A stretch of 64,000 nt of DNA from Paenibacillus sp. FSL R7-0337 (GCF_037969875.1 NZ_CP150218.1:1736001-1800000), one strand, 5' to 3'. Shown: positions 44,297-54,593, numbered from the stretch's first letter. Made by a program: numbers and translations. Notes: generated from the sequence alone by a model not told the origin.

Positions 44297-45784
44297 ATGA
44301 AAAACTTAATGAAAATGAACCCGCGAGATACGGTAGCTGTAGCCTTGAGGCCGATTGCTGCCGGAGAAGAACTGACGATAGACGGACTGACGGTTCAGGC
44401 CGCCCAGGAGATTCCGCAGGGTCATAAGATTGCCCTGACCGGCTTCAGCAGCGGAGATACGATTACCAAATACGGATCTCCGATCGGTCATGCCACAGTT
44501 CCAATTGCCGCAGGCGACTGGATTCATACGCATAACATCAAAACCAATCTGTCCGGCGAGGAAGAATACGAGTATGTGCCTGATGTCCATCCGGTAATCT
44601 ATCCGCGCCGTGATCTGACCTTCCAGGGGTACCGGCGGAGTAACGGCAAGGTGGGCATCCGTAATGATCTGTTCATTATTCCGACTGTGGGCTGTGTGAA
44701 CGGCGTGGCCGAGCAGATGCTTCAGGAGTTCAAGGCCGAGCATCCCGATCTTGGCGGATTCGATAACCTGACCGTGCTGAAGCATCCTTACGGCTGCTCC
44801 CAGCTGGGCGATGACCACCGCATGACCCGCAGCATTCTGCTCGATGCCGTCAATCATCCCAATGCAGGCGGTGTACTCGTCTTCGGCCTGGGCTGCGAGA
44901 ATAATATCGTCTCCGAGTTCCGCAGCATGCTGGGCGATCATGACGAATCCCGGGTTAAATTCCTGGTGGCTCAGGAGGTAGGCAATGAGCTTGAGGCCGG
45001 TCTTGTGCTGCTGGAGGAGCTGTATGAAGCCGCTGCGAACGACGTTCGTGAGCCGGTTCCGCTCAGTGAGCTGAACATCGGGCTGAAATGCGGCGGCTCT
45101 GACGGGTTCTCCGGTATTACAGCCAACCCGCTGCTAGGCGCATTCTCCGACTTCATTATCTCCCAGGGCGGGACCTCGGTGCTGACGGAGGTACCGGAAA
45201 TGTTCGGTGCGGAGAAGGTGCTGATGGCCCGCGCGGAGAGTAAGGAGGTCTATGATGATATCGTCTCGCTGATCAATAACTTCAAGCAGTATTTCCTCTC
45301 TTACGGTGAGCCTGTCTATGAGAATCCGTCTCCGGGCAACAAGGCCGGCGGCATCAGCACGCTGGAGGACAAATCGCTCGGCTGCACCCAGAAGGCCGGA
45401 TCGTCACCAGTGGTGGATGTATTGCAGTATGGCGTGAAGCTGCGCAAAAAAGGACTGAGCCTCTTGCAGGCTCCCGGCAACGATTTGGTCGCTGCCTCCG
45501 CGCTTGCCGCTTCGGATTGCCAGCTCGTGCTGTTCACAACGGGCCGCGGCACGCCTTTCGGCAGCTTTGTGCCTACGGTTAAGATAGCAACGAACAACGA
45601 CCTTTTTGCCAAAAAAGGCCACTGGATGGACTTCAACGCCGGTCCCCTGCTGGAAACACCGATGGCCGATGTACTGGAGGAATTCATCACGTATATCATT
45701 GATGTCGCCAGCGGCCAAAAAACACGGAACGAGCAGAATGAAGTGCGTGAGCTGGCTATTTTCAAAACAGGCGTTACTTTGTAG
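44297..45784 (+). CDS. uxaA: Altronate dehydratase
   Basis: A 495-residue UxaA/GarD-family dehydratase converting D-altronate to 2-keto-3-deoxygluconate. The N-terminal SAF-like domain (about 1-95) includes HKIALTGFSSGDTITKYGSPIGHA. The C-terminal domain contains FQGYRRSNGKVGIRNDLFIIPTVGCVN, HPYGCSQLGDDH, GLGCENN, KCGGSDGFSGITANPLLG and FTTGRGTPFGSFVPTVKIATN. I start it at 44297 with TAGGAGGG just upstream; the longer frame is encoded by the duplicated hairpin. uxaC follows after 39 nt. Confidence 0.95.
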   Translation: MKNLMKMNPRDTVAVALRPIAAGEELTIDGLTVQAAQEIPQGHKIALTGFSSGDTITKYGSPIGHATVPIAAGDWIHTHNIKTNLSGEEEYEYVPDVHPVIYPRRDLTFQGYRRSNGKVGIRNDLFIIPTVGCVNGVAEQMLQEFKAEHPDLGGFDNLTVLKHPYGCSQLGDDHRMTRSILLDAVNHPNAGGVLVFGLGCENNIVSEFRSMLGDHDESRVKFLVAQEVGNELEAGLVLLEELYEAAANDVREPVPLSELNIGLKCGGSDGFSGITANPLLGAFSDFIISQGGTSVLTEVPEMFGAEKVLMARAESKEVYDDIVSLINNFKQYFLSYGEPVYENPSPGNKAGGISTLEDKSLGCTQKAGSSPVVDVLQYGVKLRKKGLSLLQAPGNDLVAASALAASDCQLVLFTTGRGTPFGSFVPTVKIATNNDLFAKKGHWMDFNAGPLLETPMADVLEEFITYIIDVASGQKTRNEQNEVRELAIFKTGVTL

Positions 45785-45823
45785 TAGAACTTATTCCAAT
45801 CCATTCAAAGGGAGATCCTATTC

Positions 45824-47245
<1,422 letters not shown>

Positions 47246-47261
47246 TGGAGGCATGCTGAAG

Positions 47262-47948
47262 ATGCCGACAATCTATATCGCCGGAGACTCTACCGCTGCC
47301 CAGAAGGGCGGCGGGGAATGGCCGATGGCCGGATGGGGCGAATACCTGCAGCAGTATGTCAGCCGGAAGGTGCGGATTGAGAACCGGGCCATCAACGGAC
47401 GGAGCACACGCTCCTTCCTGGCTGAGGGCAGACTGGCCGACATGGAGCGGGATTTTCTCCCCGGAGACTTCCTCCTGATCCAGTTCGGCCATAATGACCA
47501 GAAGCTGGAGGACCCTCTCCGTTATACAGAACCGCATACCGATTACCGCGAGAATCTGAAGGTATTCATCGATTCCGCCCGCAGCCGGGACTGCTTCCCT
47601 GTGCTGCTGACATCGGTGAGCCGCCGCCGGTTCACCCCGGACGGTGAACCTGATCCGCTGGCCGTCGGACTTTATCCGCAGGTCATGCGGGAGGTTGGCG
47701 TGGAGACCGGAACGCCTTTGCTCGATGTTTTTGCCGCCTCCCAGCAGCTCTACCGCAGGCTGGGAACCGAAGCATCAGCCGGGCTGTTCATGCATCTGCC
47801 GCCGGGTGCCCGCCCTAACTACCCGGACGGCATTACGGATGACACACATTTCTCCAGATCCGGGGCGCAGCAGATTGCAGCGCTGGTAGCCAAGGCGCTC
47901 GCCCAGTGTGCGGAGCTTAGACTGCTGCACCCGTATTTGAGGGTGTAG
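47262..47948 (+). CDS. SGNH/GDSL hydrolase, rhamnogalacturonan acetylesterase-like
   Basis: A 228-residue esterase of the CE12-type (YesT/RhgT) group. Block I is YIAGDSTAAQKGGGEWPMAGWG (nucleophile Ser in GDS), block III is IQFGHNDQK (oxyanion Asn), and the Asp/His pair is in DDTHFSRSG near the C-terminus. No signal peptide, so it would deacetylate imported oligosaccharides in the cytoplasm. I prefer the ATG at 47262 (10 nt after GGAGG) over 47253. It is coupled to the uxa operon, consistent with pectin use. Its 3' end is partly duplicated just downstream. Confidence 0.9.
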   Translation: MPTIYIAGDSTAAQKGGGEWPMAGWGEYLQQYVSRKVRIENRAINGRSTRSFLAEGRLADMERDFLPGDFLLIQFGHNDQKLEDPLRYTEPHTDYRENLKVFIDSARSRDCFPVLLTSVSRRRFTPDGEPDPLAVGLYPQVMREVGVETGTPLLDVFAASQQLYRRLGTEASAGLFMHLPPGARPNYPDGITDDTHFSRSGAQQIAALVAKALAQCAELRLLHPYLRV

Positions 47949-47965
47949 TTGGGGGATGTAGGCAA

Positions 47966-48028
47966 GGTAGCAGAAGCGCTCGCATAGTCTATGGAGCTGA
48001 AGCTGCTGCAGCCGATCTGCGGGTGTAG
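47966..48028 (+). pseudogene. Decayed duplicate of the acetylesterase gene 3' end
   Basis: This stretch aligns with 47885-47948, the last 21 codons of the acetylesterase gene, at roughly 70 percent by hand, sharing GGTAGC, GCGCTCGC, GGAGCT, CTGCTGCA and GGGTGTAG in order. It has one deletion and many substitutions, so it looks like an old tandem duplication that no longer codes. Confidence 0.6.
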
Positions 48029-48137
48029 GCGAGGGTGTCGTGCGGATTAGGTTGTGCATCCGCCTGTAGGGCATCGCAAACATACCGCACATTATTCGCC
48101 ATGCTTAGATGTTGCTTCAATCCTCAGTCAGCATGAC

Positions 48138-48175
48138 CAGGCCGCCTGTGACCACTTTTGGACATAGGCGGCCTG
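48138..48175 (+). terminator. Terminator-like hairpin before the TIM-barrel isomerase
   Basis: CAGGCCGCCTGTG (48138-48150) pairs with CATAGGCGGCCTG (48163-48175), a 13-bp stem with one G-U pair. Only ATTTG follows, so termination would be partial. Confidence 0.5.
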
Positions 48176-48244
48176 ATTTGCGGGAACCAGCCCTGCGGCG
48201 TTCCATACGAACTCTTACCTCTGAATATAAAGGAGTCTAACCCT

Positions 48245-49087
48245 ATGACCGTTCCATTTCACCTGGGCGTCCGTGCCCATGACTTCAAGCGGTGTCCGCT
48301 GCCGCAATTAATAGATAAGCTGAAGGAGCATGGCTTCCCGGCAATTCAGTTGGCGCTGCATAAGTCTTTTCCGGAGAGTGTGACTGAGCTTGGCGCACTT
48401 AGTCCGGGTGTTGCTGCGTACTATGGCGATTCCTTCAGACAAGCGGGTATCAAGATTGCTGTCCTCGGCTGTTATGTGAACATTATTGATGCCGACCCTG
48501 GCAAGCGTACTCAGGCGCTGAGCGACTTCAACACTCATCTGCGGCTGGCCCGTGACTTCGGCGCGAGTCTGGTTGGTACGGAGACCGGCAGCGTAGGTCA
48601 GGGATATACGCCGGATAATTTCACGGAGGAAGCTTTTGGACAAGTGGTTGACTCCGTTAGTGCCATGGTTACTGAGGCCGAACGCTTCGGAGTAACTGTA
48701 GGCATCGAGGCAGGCGTCAACCACCCGCTCTACACGGCCCCGTTAGCCCGGCGTCTGCTGGATACTGTGCCGTCTAATAACCTGCAAATTATACTGGATG
48801 CCGCGAATCTGATGACCCCGGACAATTATCTTCAGCAGGAGCAGATTGTGGCAGAAGCGCTGGAGTTGCTCGGCAACCGGATCGCGGTCCTGCATCTGAA
48901 GGATTTCACAGTTAAGAACGGCGCCATCGACATCGTTCCTGCCGGACAAGGCATGCTGAACTTCGCCCCGCTGCTCCGCTACATGAAATATAAACGCCCG
49001 CATATCCAGGGCCTGCTGGAGAGCACTCCTGAGGAACATCTCCAGGCCAGTGCGCAATTCCTGCGGAACATGTATAACGAGGTTTAA
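48245..49087 (+). CDS. Sugar phosphate isomerase/epimerase-like TIM-barrel protein
   Basis: A 280-residue protein of the xylose-isomerase-like TIM-barrel (AP endonuclease 2) superfamily. Metal-binding carboxylates and histidines are suggested by GTETGSVGQGYTP, VGIEAGVNHPLY, LQIILDAANLMTPDNY, IAVLHLKDFTV and GLLESTPEEHL. I start it at 48245 after AAAGGAGTCTAACCC; the longer frame contains non-family sequence. Its position behind the uxa genes suggests a sugar or sugar-acid isomerase or epimerase role. Substrate unknown. Confidence 0.85.
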   Translation: MTVPFHLGVRAHDFKRCPLPQLIDKLKEHGFPAIQLALHKSFPESVTELGALSPGVAAYYGDSFRQAGIKIAVLGCYVNIIDADPGKRTQALSDFNTHLRLARDFGASLVGTETGSVGQGYTPDNFTEEAFGQVVDSVSAMVTEAERFGVTVGIEAGVNHPLYTAPLARRLLDTVPSNNLQIILDAANLMTPDNYLQQEQIVAEALELLGNRIAVLHLKDFTVKNGAIDIVPAGQGMLNFAPLLRYMKYKRPHIQGLLESTPEEHLQASAQFLRNMYNEV

Positions 49088-49276
49088 CAAAAGTGCCCTG
49101 CGGATGGAGGTTAGGTGGCTGGGTAAGAGATGCTCAATAATGGATGTTGGATTAGAGATGATTTGTGATGAATGAGAGGTAATGAATGAGGGATGAGGTA
49201 AGGACTTGTGCGGTCCATACAGCTTGTGTCACTAACTATGTCTTACCCATCCGCCCACTTTTGGGGCATTGGGGGC

Positions 49277-49480
49277 ATTCAGGGGCACTTGTGCTCTTCA
49301 TTTGCTCAATTGGCCTGCGTTTGCTGAATTCAGGGGCACTTGTGCTCCTGAGTTGCTCACTTTGGGTGTATCTGATTTACGCATCCTCGAGCCTGCCCAG
49401 TGTATTCGGTTTTCCACACACATTTGCTCTACATGCCTCACCGCTGCCCAACGTATTCGGTTTTCCACACACATTTGCTC
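49277..49480. repeat. Two pairs of direct repeats with 51-bp period
   Basis: ATTCAGGGGCACTTGTGCTC occurs at 49277-49296 and 49328-49347. A 36-bp unit beginning TGCCCA and containing GTATTCGGTTTTCCACACAC occurs at 49394-49429 and 49445-49480 with two mismatches. Both pairs are offset by exactly 51 bp, and TTGCTC recurs in all four units. Confidence 0.85.
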
Positions 49481-49673
49481 CACTCACCTTCGCGCCAACA
49501 CATACTTCCCAGCGACACACTCCCTTTATCTACGACAGACAGATATTACGATTACTGTACAGTACAAAAAGTACCCCGCCGTATCGATGCATGGGGTACT
49601 TGTGCTGCATTCTTGTGCTGTATTTCCGTGCAGCAACGTACAGAGGGACAGATACAATATACGTATGAGTAAC

Positions 49674-49705
49674 AGAGTAATAGAGTAATAGAGTAATAGA
49701 GTAAT
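49674..49705. repeat. Tandem 8-bp repeat AGAGTAAT x4
   Basis: Four perfect AGAGTAAT units at 49674, 49682, 49690 and 49698, with a degenerate preceding unit. It is a simple-sequence array prone to length change. Confidence 0.85.
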
Positions 49706-50002
49706 AGACTTATAGCTATATAGCCTTAGCATCATAACTTACAAACTAGCACCAATAATCTTGCACAAACTGCAGCTTCTCCCCCAACATATACACTCAT
49801 TGCTAGTATTGTTGTACAAAAAGCAGGATTCCTCCTCTACCAAAGCAGACAAGCCTGTACATTCCTGCATTTCCTGCAACAATCCTCAGGCTGGCTCCGG
49901 TTTTGGGGTAGCCAGGTTGCATAACTTGCAACATCTGAGGGTATTCGCTCTAAATGAGCGTCCTCTAAACGAGCGGTCGACTAAGCTGGCGCTATATGCA
50001 AG

Positions 50003-50036
50003 GCAATAAGACCGCCCATAGCCTAACCGGGCGGTC
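50003..50036 (-). terminator. Terminator-like hairpin of the fuc operon
   Basis: GACCGCCC (50010-50017) pairs with GGGCGGTC (50029-50036); on the minus strand TTATTG follows, a weak T tract. Confidence 0.6.
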
Positions 50037-50051
50037 CGTTCCTTGGTGCCG

Positions 50052-50492
50052 CTATTCCCCGGCCTCGGGGGAAATCACACCTTTTTTGAGAATAATATTC
50101 CCGTAGAGCGCTTCTTCCCCTGTAATTAGGATGGCGTAGCTGTGCTTGGAGCGGTCATAGAAGTCAAAACGCTCTTCATACTCCACCTGCACCGCAGGAT
50201 CATGCCGGGTGAGAATCTCCTTGTACGTGTCCCATATCACCGGAACGGTGGGGTCCCCCTCCACTACGGCCATGAAGGCCGCCTGAGCCGGAGCATAATG
50301 ATCCAGCGGGAGCAGCTCCAGGATCGCGTCAAGCAGCCGGGGGATGCCGATCCCGTCAGCCCGCAGCACCCGGGAATGCAGCGCATGTCCCGGATAATTG
50401 GCATCCGCCAGCACCAGCTCATCCCCGTGGCCCATCTCCATCAGGGTGCGGACGAGCTCGGGGGAGAGCAGTTTGGGTATTTTTTTGAGCAT
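50052..50492 (-). CDS. fucU: L-fucose mutarotase (RbsD/FucU family)
   Basis: A 146-residue decameric-type enzyme equilibrating the anomers of L-fucose. It shows the RbsD/FucU pattern: LVRTLMEMGHGDELVLADANYPGHAL with the catalytic His and Asp, DGIGIPRLLDAILELLPLD, and the C-terminal RSKHSYAILITGEEALYGNIILKKGV. GGAGAGGAG precedes the ATG. It is the last gene of fucI-kinase-fucA-fucU, 25 nt after fucA. Confidence 0.93.
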   Translation of the reverse strand: MLKKIPKLLSPELVRTLMEMGHGDELVLADANYPGHALHSRVLRADGIGIPRLLDAILELLPLDHYAPAQAAFMAVVEGDPTVPVIWDTYKEILTRHDPAVQVEYEERFDFYDRSKHSYAILITGEEALYGNIILKKGVISPEAGE

Positions 50493-50517
50493 AGCTGTTG
50501 TCTCCTCTCCGGCTTCA

Positions 50518-51168
50518 TTACATTCCGTAGAATGATCTCAGCGCCACCAGTTCCTCAATCCGGTGCGGCGGCAGCTCGCGCTCTCCCCCGATCATGCGGG
50601 TCAGGAAGGTCAGCTTCGCCGTATACTCAAGCCGCTCCATGTTCATATAAGCAGCCATTACGTCCTTGCCCCAGGTCAGGGCCCCGTGGCTCTCCAGCAG
50701 CACAGCGGTCTTCTTGCCCAGGAACGGGGTCAGCGAATCCGGGATCTCTTCGGTCGAAGGCGTCCCGTATACCGCCAGCGGAATGTCCCCCATGGCAATG
50801 ACGGATTCCGGCATCATCATTTTGTCCAGAGCTTCCCCCTTGATGGCAAAAGCGGTAGCATACGGCGGATGCGCATGAACCACCCCGCCCATCTCCGGCA
50901 GCTCATTGTAAATCTTCAGGTGCATCTTCACCTCCGTGGACGGGCGGTAGCCCTCTGCTGCATCCAGGATCTCTCCCTGCAGATTGACTTTGACCAGCAT
51001 ATGCGGCTGCAGATAGCCTTTGCTGACTCCTGTGGGCGAAGTAATGACCTCGGTGGCCGACAAGCGGGCTGAGATATTACCGTCGTTGGCCGCGATGAAG
51101 TCCTTGTTGAACAGATTACGGCCGATATCGCAGATCTGGCGCCGTAATTCTTCTTCATGATTATTCAT
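50518..51168 (-). CDS. fucA: L-fuculose-phosphate aldolase (class II aldolase)
   Basis: A 216-residue zinc aldolase splitting L-fuculose-1-phosphate into dihydroxyacetone phosphate and L-lactaldehyde. Features: NDGNISARL, SPTGVSKGYL (phosphate loop), STEVKMHLKIY with catalytic Glu, zinc ligands in VVHAHPPYATAF and ESHGALTWG. I start it at 51168, preceded by a perfect AAGGAGG; a longer frame runs into the kinase gene. A threefold TTGATTGCTGC repeat sits in the gap to the kinase. Confidence 0.94.
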   Translation of the reverse strand: MNNHEEELRRQICDIGRNLFNKDFIAANDGNISARLSATEVITSPTGVSKGYLQPHMLVKVNLQGEILDAAEGYRPSTEVKMHLKIYNELPEMGGVVHAHPPYATAFAIKGEALDKMMMPESVIAMGDIPLAVYGTPSTEEIPDSLTPFLGKKTAVLLESHGALTWGKDVMAAYMNMERLEYTAKLTFLTRMIGGERELPPHRIEELVALRSFYGM

Positions 51169-51178
51169 AATTGCCTCC

Positions 51179-51211
51179 TTGATTGCTGCTTGATTGCTGC
51201 TTGATTGCTGC
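51179..51211. repeat. 11-bp tandem repeat x3 between kinase and fucA genes
   Basis: TTGATTGCTGC occurs three times without interruption (51179-51189, 51190-51200, 51201-51211). It occupies most of the 53-nt intercistronic gap, directly upstream of the fucA ribosome binding site on the minus strand. Confidence 0.88.
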
Positions 51212-51221
51212 TTGAAGTTTG

Positions 51222-52802
51222 TCAGTTCTGATGTGATAAAGACGGCTGGTACCGGAGCGTTGAGCAAGACCGGGCTGCCACCCTGCGGACCTCTGCGGGA
51301 TCTATAGTTCCAAGCGCCGTCAATTGCACCAAAATGTTGCCGATCGCGCTCGCTTCTACCGGTCCGGCAATAACGTATTTGCCGGTAGCATCTGCCGTCA
51401 GCTGGCACAGCAGCTTGTTCTGAATGCCGCCGCCGACCATGTGAATGCAGCGCACCGGACGGCCGGTGAGCGCCTCCAGCTCGCGGATCGTATCCGCGTA
51501 AGACCGGGCCAGGCTCTCCAGTATTGAACGGATGATCTCTGCCCGGGTCTGCGGCACCGGCTGTCCGGTGCGGATGCAGTAGGATTCAATCCGCAGCGGC
51601 ATATCGCCCGGTGTGCTGAAGAGCGGATCGTTTGGGTCCAGCTCCGCTATGCACGCACCCTGCCGGTCCAGCTGCCCGGCAAGCTCGGCAGCTTCCTGAT
51701 GGCTGAGCGGTTCCCCCGCTTCAGCCCAGCTCCGCTGGGTCTCCTGGAGCAGCCAGAGGCCAGTGATATTCTTCAGCAGCCGGTTGGTGCCGCCGAAGCA
51801 GCTCTCGTTAGTGAAGCCGCTGGCCCGGGCGGCATCGCTTAATACAGGCTCGGCCGTCTCCAGGCCGACCAGCGACCAGGTTCCGCAGCTGATGAATGCA
51901 GCGGATGGCAGCGGATCGCTGAATCCGTCGATCCGGTCTTGATCGCCACAGCCAGGATCAACGCAACCAGAATCGGCATTGCTGGACTCAGCGTAGCTAG
52001 AGCCGAAACCGCCATAAGGAATAGAGGCCACAGCGGAGGCCGTATCATGCGAAGCTCCGGCAATGATCTGGAGCGGGCCGCTGCCCAGCTCTTCCTGGAG
52101 TGTGGTCCGGAGCTCCCCCAGCACCGTGCCTGCCGGAACCAGCCGGGGCAGCAGCGCAGCCGGCAGCTCCAGCCTGCGCAGCACTTCGGCTGAAGGCGCT
52201 GTGGACTGCGGATTCAGCAGGCCGCTGGTGCTCCAGATGGTCTGCTCGGCCACGGCCACGCCGCTGAGCATATAATTGAACAGATCCGGCATCATCAGCA
52301 GCTGTCTGGCGGTTGTCCGCAGCTCCGGCTTCGCCATAAGATCGGCAAACAATTGATACACCGTATTAATCGGGCTGGACTGGTTGCCCGTCAGCTTGAA
52401 TTGCTCTGCTGGAGGCAACGCAGCCTCCAGTACTGAAGCGATGTCCGTCATCCGCTGATCCCTGTAATGATGCGGAACGTCCAGCAGTTCACCCTGCTCA
52501 TCCAGCAGGCCGTAGTCGACTCCCCAGGTATCGACGCTCAGCGAGTGCAGCGGTCCATAGCTTGCCGCAGCCGCCGCAATCCCTTGCTTGATCTCCTGAA
52601 GCAGCCGCTGCACATCCCAGTGCAAATGTCCGTTCACCTCTACCGGCCCGTTAGGGAAGCGGTGAATCTCCTCCACCGTCACCTTCCCGTCCCTGTAGCT
52701 TCCCAGCATCACTCTGCCGGAGCTGGCTCCCAGATCGATAGCCAGCAGCCGGATTTCCGGGTCACCGGTTATGTCCATAGCTTGCGTCTTCGCCTCTGTC
52801 AT
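51222..52802 (-). CDS. rhaB: Rhamnulokinase-like FGGY kinase of the fucose operon
   Basis: A 526-residue sugar kinase. The actin-like ATPase signatures are LLAIDLGASSGRVMLG and VDTWGVDYGLLD near the N-terminus, SHDTASAVASIP in the middle and HMVGGGIQNKLLCQLTADATG at the C-terminus. It is closest by pattern to RhaB, but lies between fucI and fucA, so its working substrate is probably L-fuculose (giving L-fuculose-1-phosphate). An extra segment of about 30 residues rich in Ser/Asp/Gly/Cys (from about 262, near 51910-52020) makes it longer than usual RhaB. AAGAGGTGGGAAG precedes the ATG. Confidence 0.9.
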   Translation of the reverse strand: MTEAKTQAMDITGDPEIRLLAIDLGASSGRVMLGSYRDGKVTVEEIHRFPNGPVEVNGHLHWDVQRLLQEIKQGIAAAAASYGPLHSLSVDTWGVDYGLLDEQGELLDVPHHYRDQRMTDIASVLEAALPPAEQFKLTGNQSSPINTVYQLFADLMAKPELRTTARQLLMMPDLFNYMLSGVAVAEQTIWSTSGLLNPQSTAPSAEVLRRLELPAALLPRLVPAGTVLGELRTTLQEELGSGPLQIIAGASHDTASAVASIPYGGFGSSYAESSNADSGCVDPGCGDQDRIDGFSDPLPSAAFISCGTWSLVGLETAEPVLSDAARASGFTNESCFGGTNRLLKNITGLWLLQETQRSWAEAGEPLSHQEAAELAGQLDRQGACIAELDPNDPLFSTPGDMPLRIESYCIRTGQPVPQTRAEIIRSILESLARSYADTIRELEALTGRPVRCIHMVGGGIQNKLLCQLTADATGKYVIAGPVEASAIGNILVQLTALGTIDPAEVRRVAARSCSTLRYQPSLSHQN

Positions 52803-52826
52803 CTTCCCACCTCTTCACCTGGAGGA

Positions 52827-54593
52827 TTAGTAGAGCGGACCGAAATTGCGGCAGGCTCTGTAATCGGCACTCTCCAGATTCTCCGTGCCGAACAGCGACC
52901 AGACGCGCGGACGGAAAATACGCGCTTCCTCCACGTTATGCATACTGACCGGTATCCGCAGGATCGAGGCCAGCGTAATGAGATCCGCACCGATATGCCC
53001 GTAGCTGATCGCCCCGTGATTGGCGCCCCAATTGTTCATCACATCGTACACAGACTGGAAGGAGCCATGACCGGTCAGGTTCGGAGCAAACCAAGTTGTC
53101 GGCCAGGTAGGGTCTGTGCGCTGGTCGAGCGTGTCATGGACCTCTGCCGGAAGCTCTACAGTGTAGCCCTCTACCAGCTGGAGGACAGGCCCCAGCCCCT
53201 TGACCAGATTAAGCCGGGCCATGGTGACCGGCATGCCGCCCCGGGTCAGATAGTCCGTGGAGAAGCCGCCCCCCCGGAAATATTCCTGGGAAGCCGGGCG
53301 GAACTGAGTCTGCGCGATACAGGCAGCCGCCTCTTCATCCGTGATGTCCCAGAACGGTTTGATTGCCGGCTTGCCGTCAATACTCTGCTCGCCGGTGCCG
53401 TCCAGCGCTGCCGAGCCGGAATTGATCAGATGCAGCAGGCCGCCTGCCGCTGCTCCCTCCAGCTCATACCCGGTCACGCGCTTCACGGCCGCCGGACTCC
53501 AGAAGGTGCGCACATCGGCAAAAATCTGCGCCGTATTCGTCAGCAGATAATTGAACAGCATCGTCACCCCGTTCAGGCTGTCATTCTCAGTGGCGACGAT
53601 GTAAGGCGCCCGTCTGCCGTTCCAGTCGAACGAGGAGTTCAGAATCGTCTCCATGAAGTCGCCGTTCGGGAAATGGTCGGTCCATTGCCGCTGGCCCTGG
53701 AAGCCGCCCAGCAGGGCATTGTGACCACTCGCTTCTTCTTCGAAGCCAAGCTTTGCAAGCTGCGGATTGCCGGTCATGAGATCACGGGCAATCAGCGTCA
53801 TTAAGACAACCGTCTCCCACTGCTCTTCCTTAACCTCTTCACTGAGCTGCAGATGCTGCGGATTATTATCCGCCCCCACACGGCAGTTGTCCTTCACCCA
53901 GGCCAGCGCCCGCGCGAACTCCTCGGGATCATAGATCCCTTCCTCCAATCTGCGTACAAATTCAGACATATCGATATATTCATTGCGCATGCCGAGATAT
54001 TCCTGGAAGAACTGCTCGTTCACAATGGAGCCGGCGATTCCCATCGACACAGAACCCATCGACAGATAGGACTTCCCCTTCATCAGAGCGGCCGCCAGCG
54101 CGGACCTCGCGAACTGCAGCAGCTTCACCTGAACATCCGCCGGGATTTCCTCGCTGCTGGATTCCTGGACATCCTCTCCGTAGATACCGAAGGCCGGAAT
54201 GCCTTTTTGCGCATAAGCAGACAGAACTGCCGCCAGATACACTGCGCCGGGGCGCTCCGTTCCATTGAATCCCCATACCGCATGCGGGATGGTCGCATCC
54301 ATATCCATCGTTTCCGATCCATAGCACCAGCACGGGGTGACTGTAATGGATACGCCTACACCTGCACCCGCGAACTTCTGCGCCGCCGCAGCAGCCTCCT
54401 TCACGCCGCCAATCGTAGAATCGGCAATGATACACTCCACCTGTGAACCATCCGGATACCTTACATTCTCCTGCAAAAATGCCGCCACGCGCTGGGCCAT
54501 GCCCATCGTCTGTACCTCCAGCGATTCGCGCACCCCGCGTCTTCTGCCGTCAATCGTCGGCCGGATTCCAATCTTCGGATAATTTGCTGTCAC
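52827..54593 (-). CDS. fucI: L-fucose isomerase
   Basis: A 588-residue manganese-dependent ketol isomerase converting L-fucose to L-fuculose. Family blocks: [19 protein letters not shown] at the N-terminus, [40 protein letters not shown], a conserved [13 protein letters not shown], and the C-terminal [37 protein letters not shown] region. Length is as expected. The start codon is GTG at 54593, 7 nt after GGGGAGGAA. It heads the fuc operon, driven by a TTGACT-17-TATGAT promoter divergent from a DeoR gene. Confidence 0.96.
   Translation of the reverse strand: MTANYPKIGIRPTIDGRRRGVRESLEVQTMGMAQRVAAFLQENVRYPDGSQVECIIADSTIGGVKEAAAAAQKFAGAGVGVSITVTPCWCYGSETMDMDATIPHAVWGFNGTERPGAVYLAAVLSAYAQKGIPAFGIYGEDVQESSSEEIPADVQVKLLQFARSALAAALMKGKSYLSMGSVSMGIAGSIVNEQFFQEYLGMRNEYIDMSEFVRRLEEGIYDPEEFARALAWVKDNCRVGADNNPQHLQLSEEVKEEQWETVVLMTLIARDLMTGNPQLAKLGFEEEASGHNALLGGFQGQRQWTDHFPNGDFMETILNSSFDWNGRRAPYIVATENDSLNGVTMLFNYLLTNTAQIFADVRTFWSPAAVKRVTGYELEGAAAGGLLHLINSGSAALDGTGEQSIDGKPAIKPFWDITDEEAAACIAQTQFRPASQEYFRGGGFSTDYLTRGGMPVTMARLNLVKGLGPVLQLVEGYTVELPAEVHDTLDQRTDPTWPTTWFAPNLTGHGSFQSVYDVMNNWGANHGAISYGHIGADLITLASILRIPVSMHNVEEARIFRPRVWSLFGTENLESADYRACRNFGPLY

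Larger units (their letters stand above)
49088..50051. other. Repeat-rich intergenic region without credible genes
   Basis: About 960 bp separating the uronate and fucose clusters. ORFs here cross repeats, overlap in several frames and lack ribosome binding sites, so I call none. From left to right it holds a purine-rich low-complexity stretch (about 49100-49200), two pairs of repeats with a 51-bp period (49277-49480), a four-copy 8-bp array (49674-49705), a tandem CTCTAAAYGAGCG pair (about 49948-49974) and a hairpin terminating the fuc operon. Confidence 0.6.

Noticed and set aside
49186..49688. Overlapping frames of 90-160 codons on the plus strand
   Set aside because: They run through direct repeats in several frames, have no ribosome binding sites and low-complexity products; treated as non-coding.
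49674..49705. CRISPR-like array
   Set aside because: The unit is only 8 bp with no spacers; there are no cas genes in the window.
51169..51408. N-terminal extension of fucA by 80 codons
   Set aside because: It overlaps the end of the kinase gene and runs through the 11-bp repeats; a perfect AAGGAGG precedes the chosen ATG.
52467..53804. Open frame of 445 codons on the plus strand opposite fucI and the kinase gene
   Set aside because: It crosses the boundary between two genes on the other strand and shows Arg/His/Pro-rich composition typical of antisense frames.
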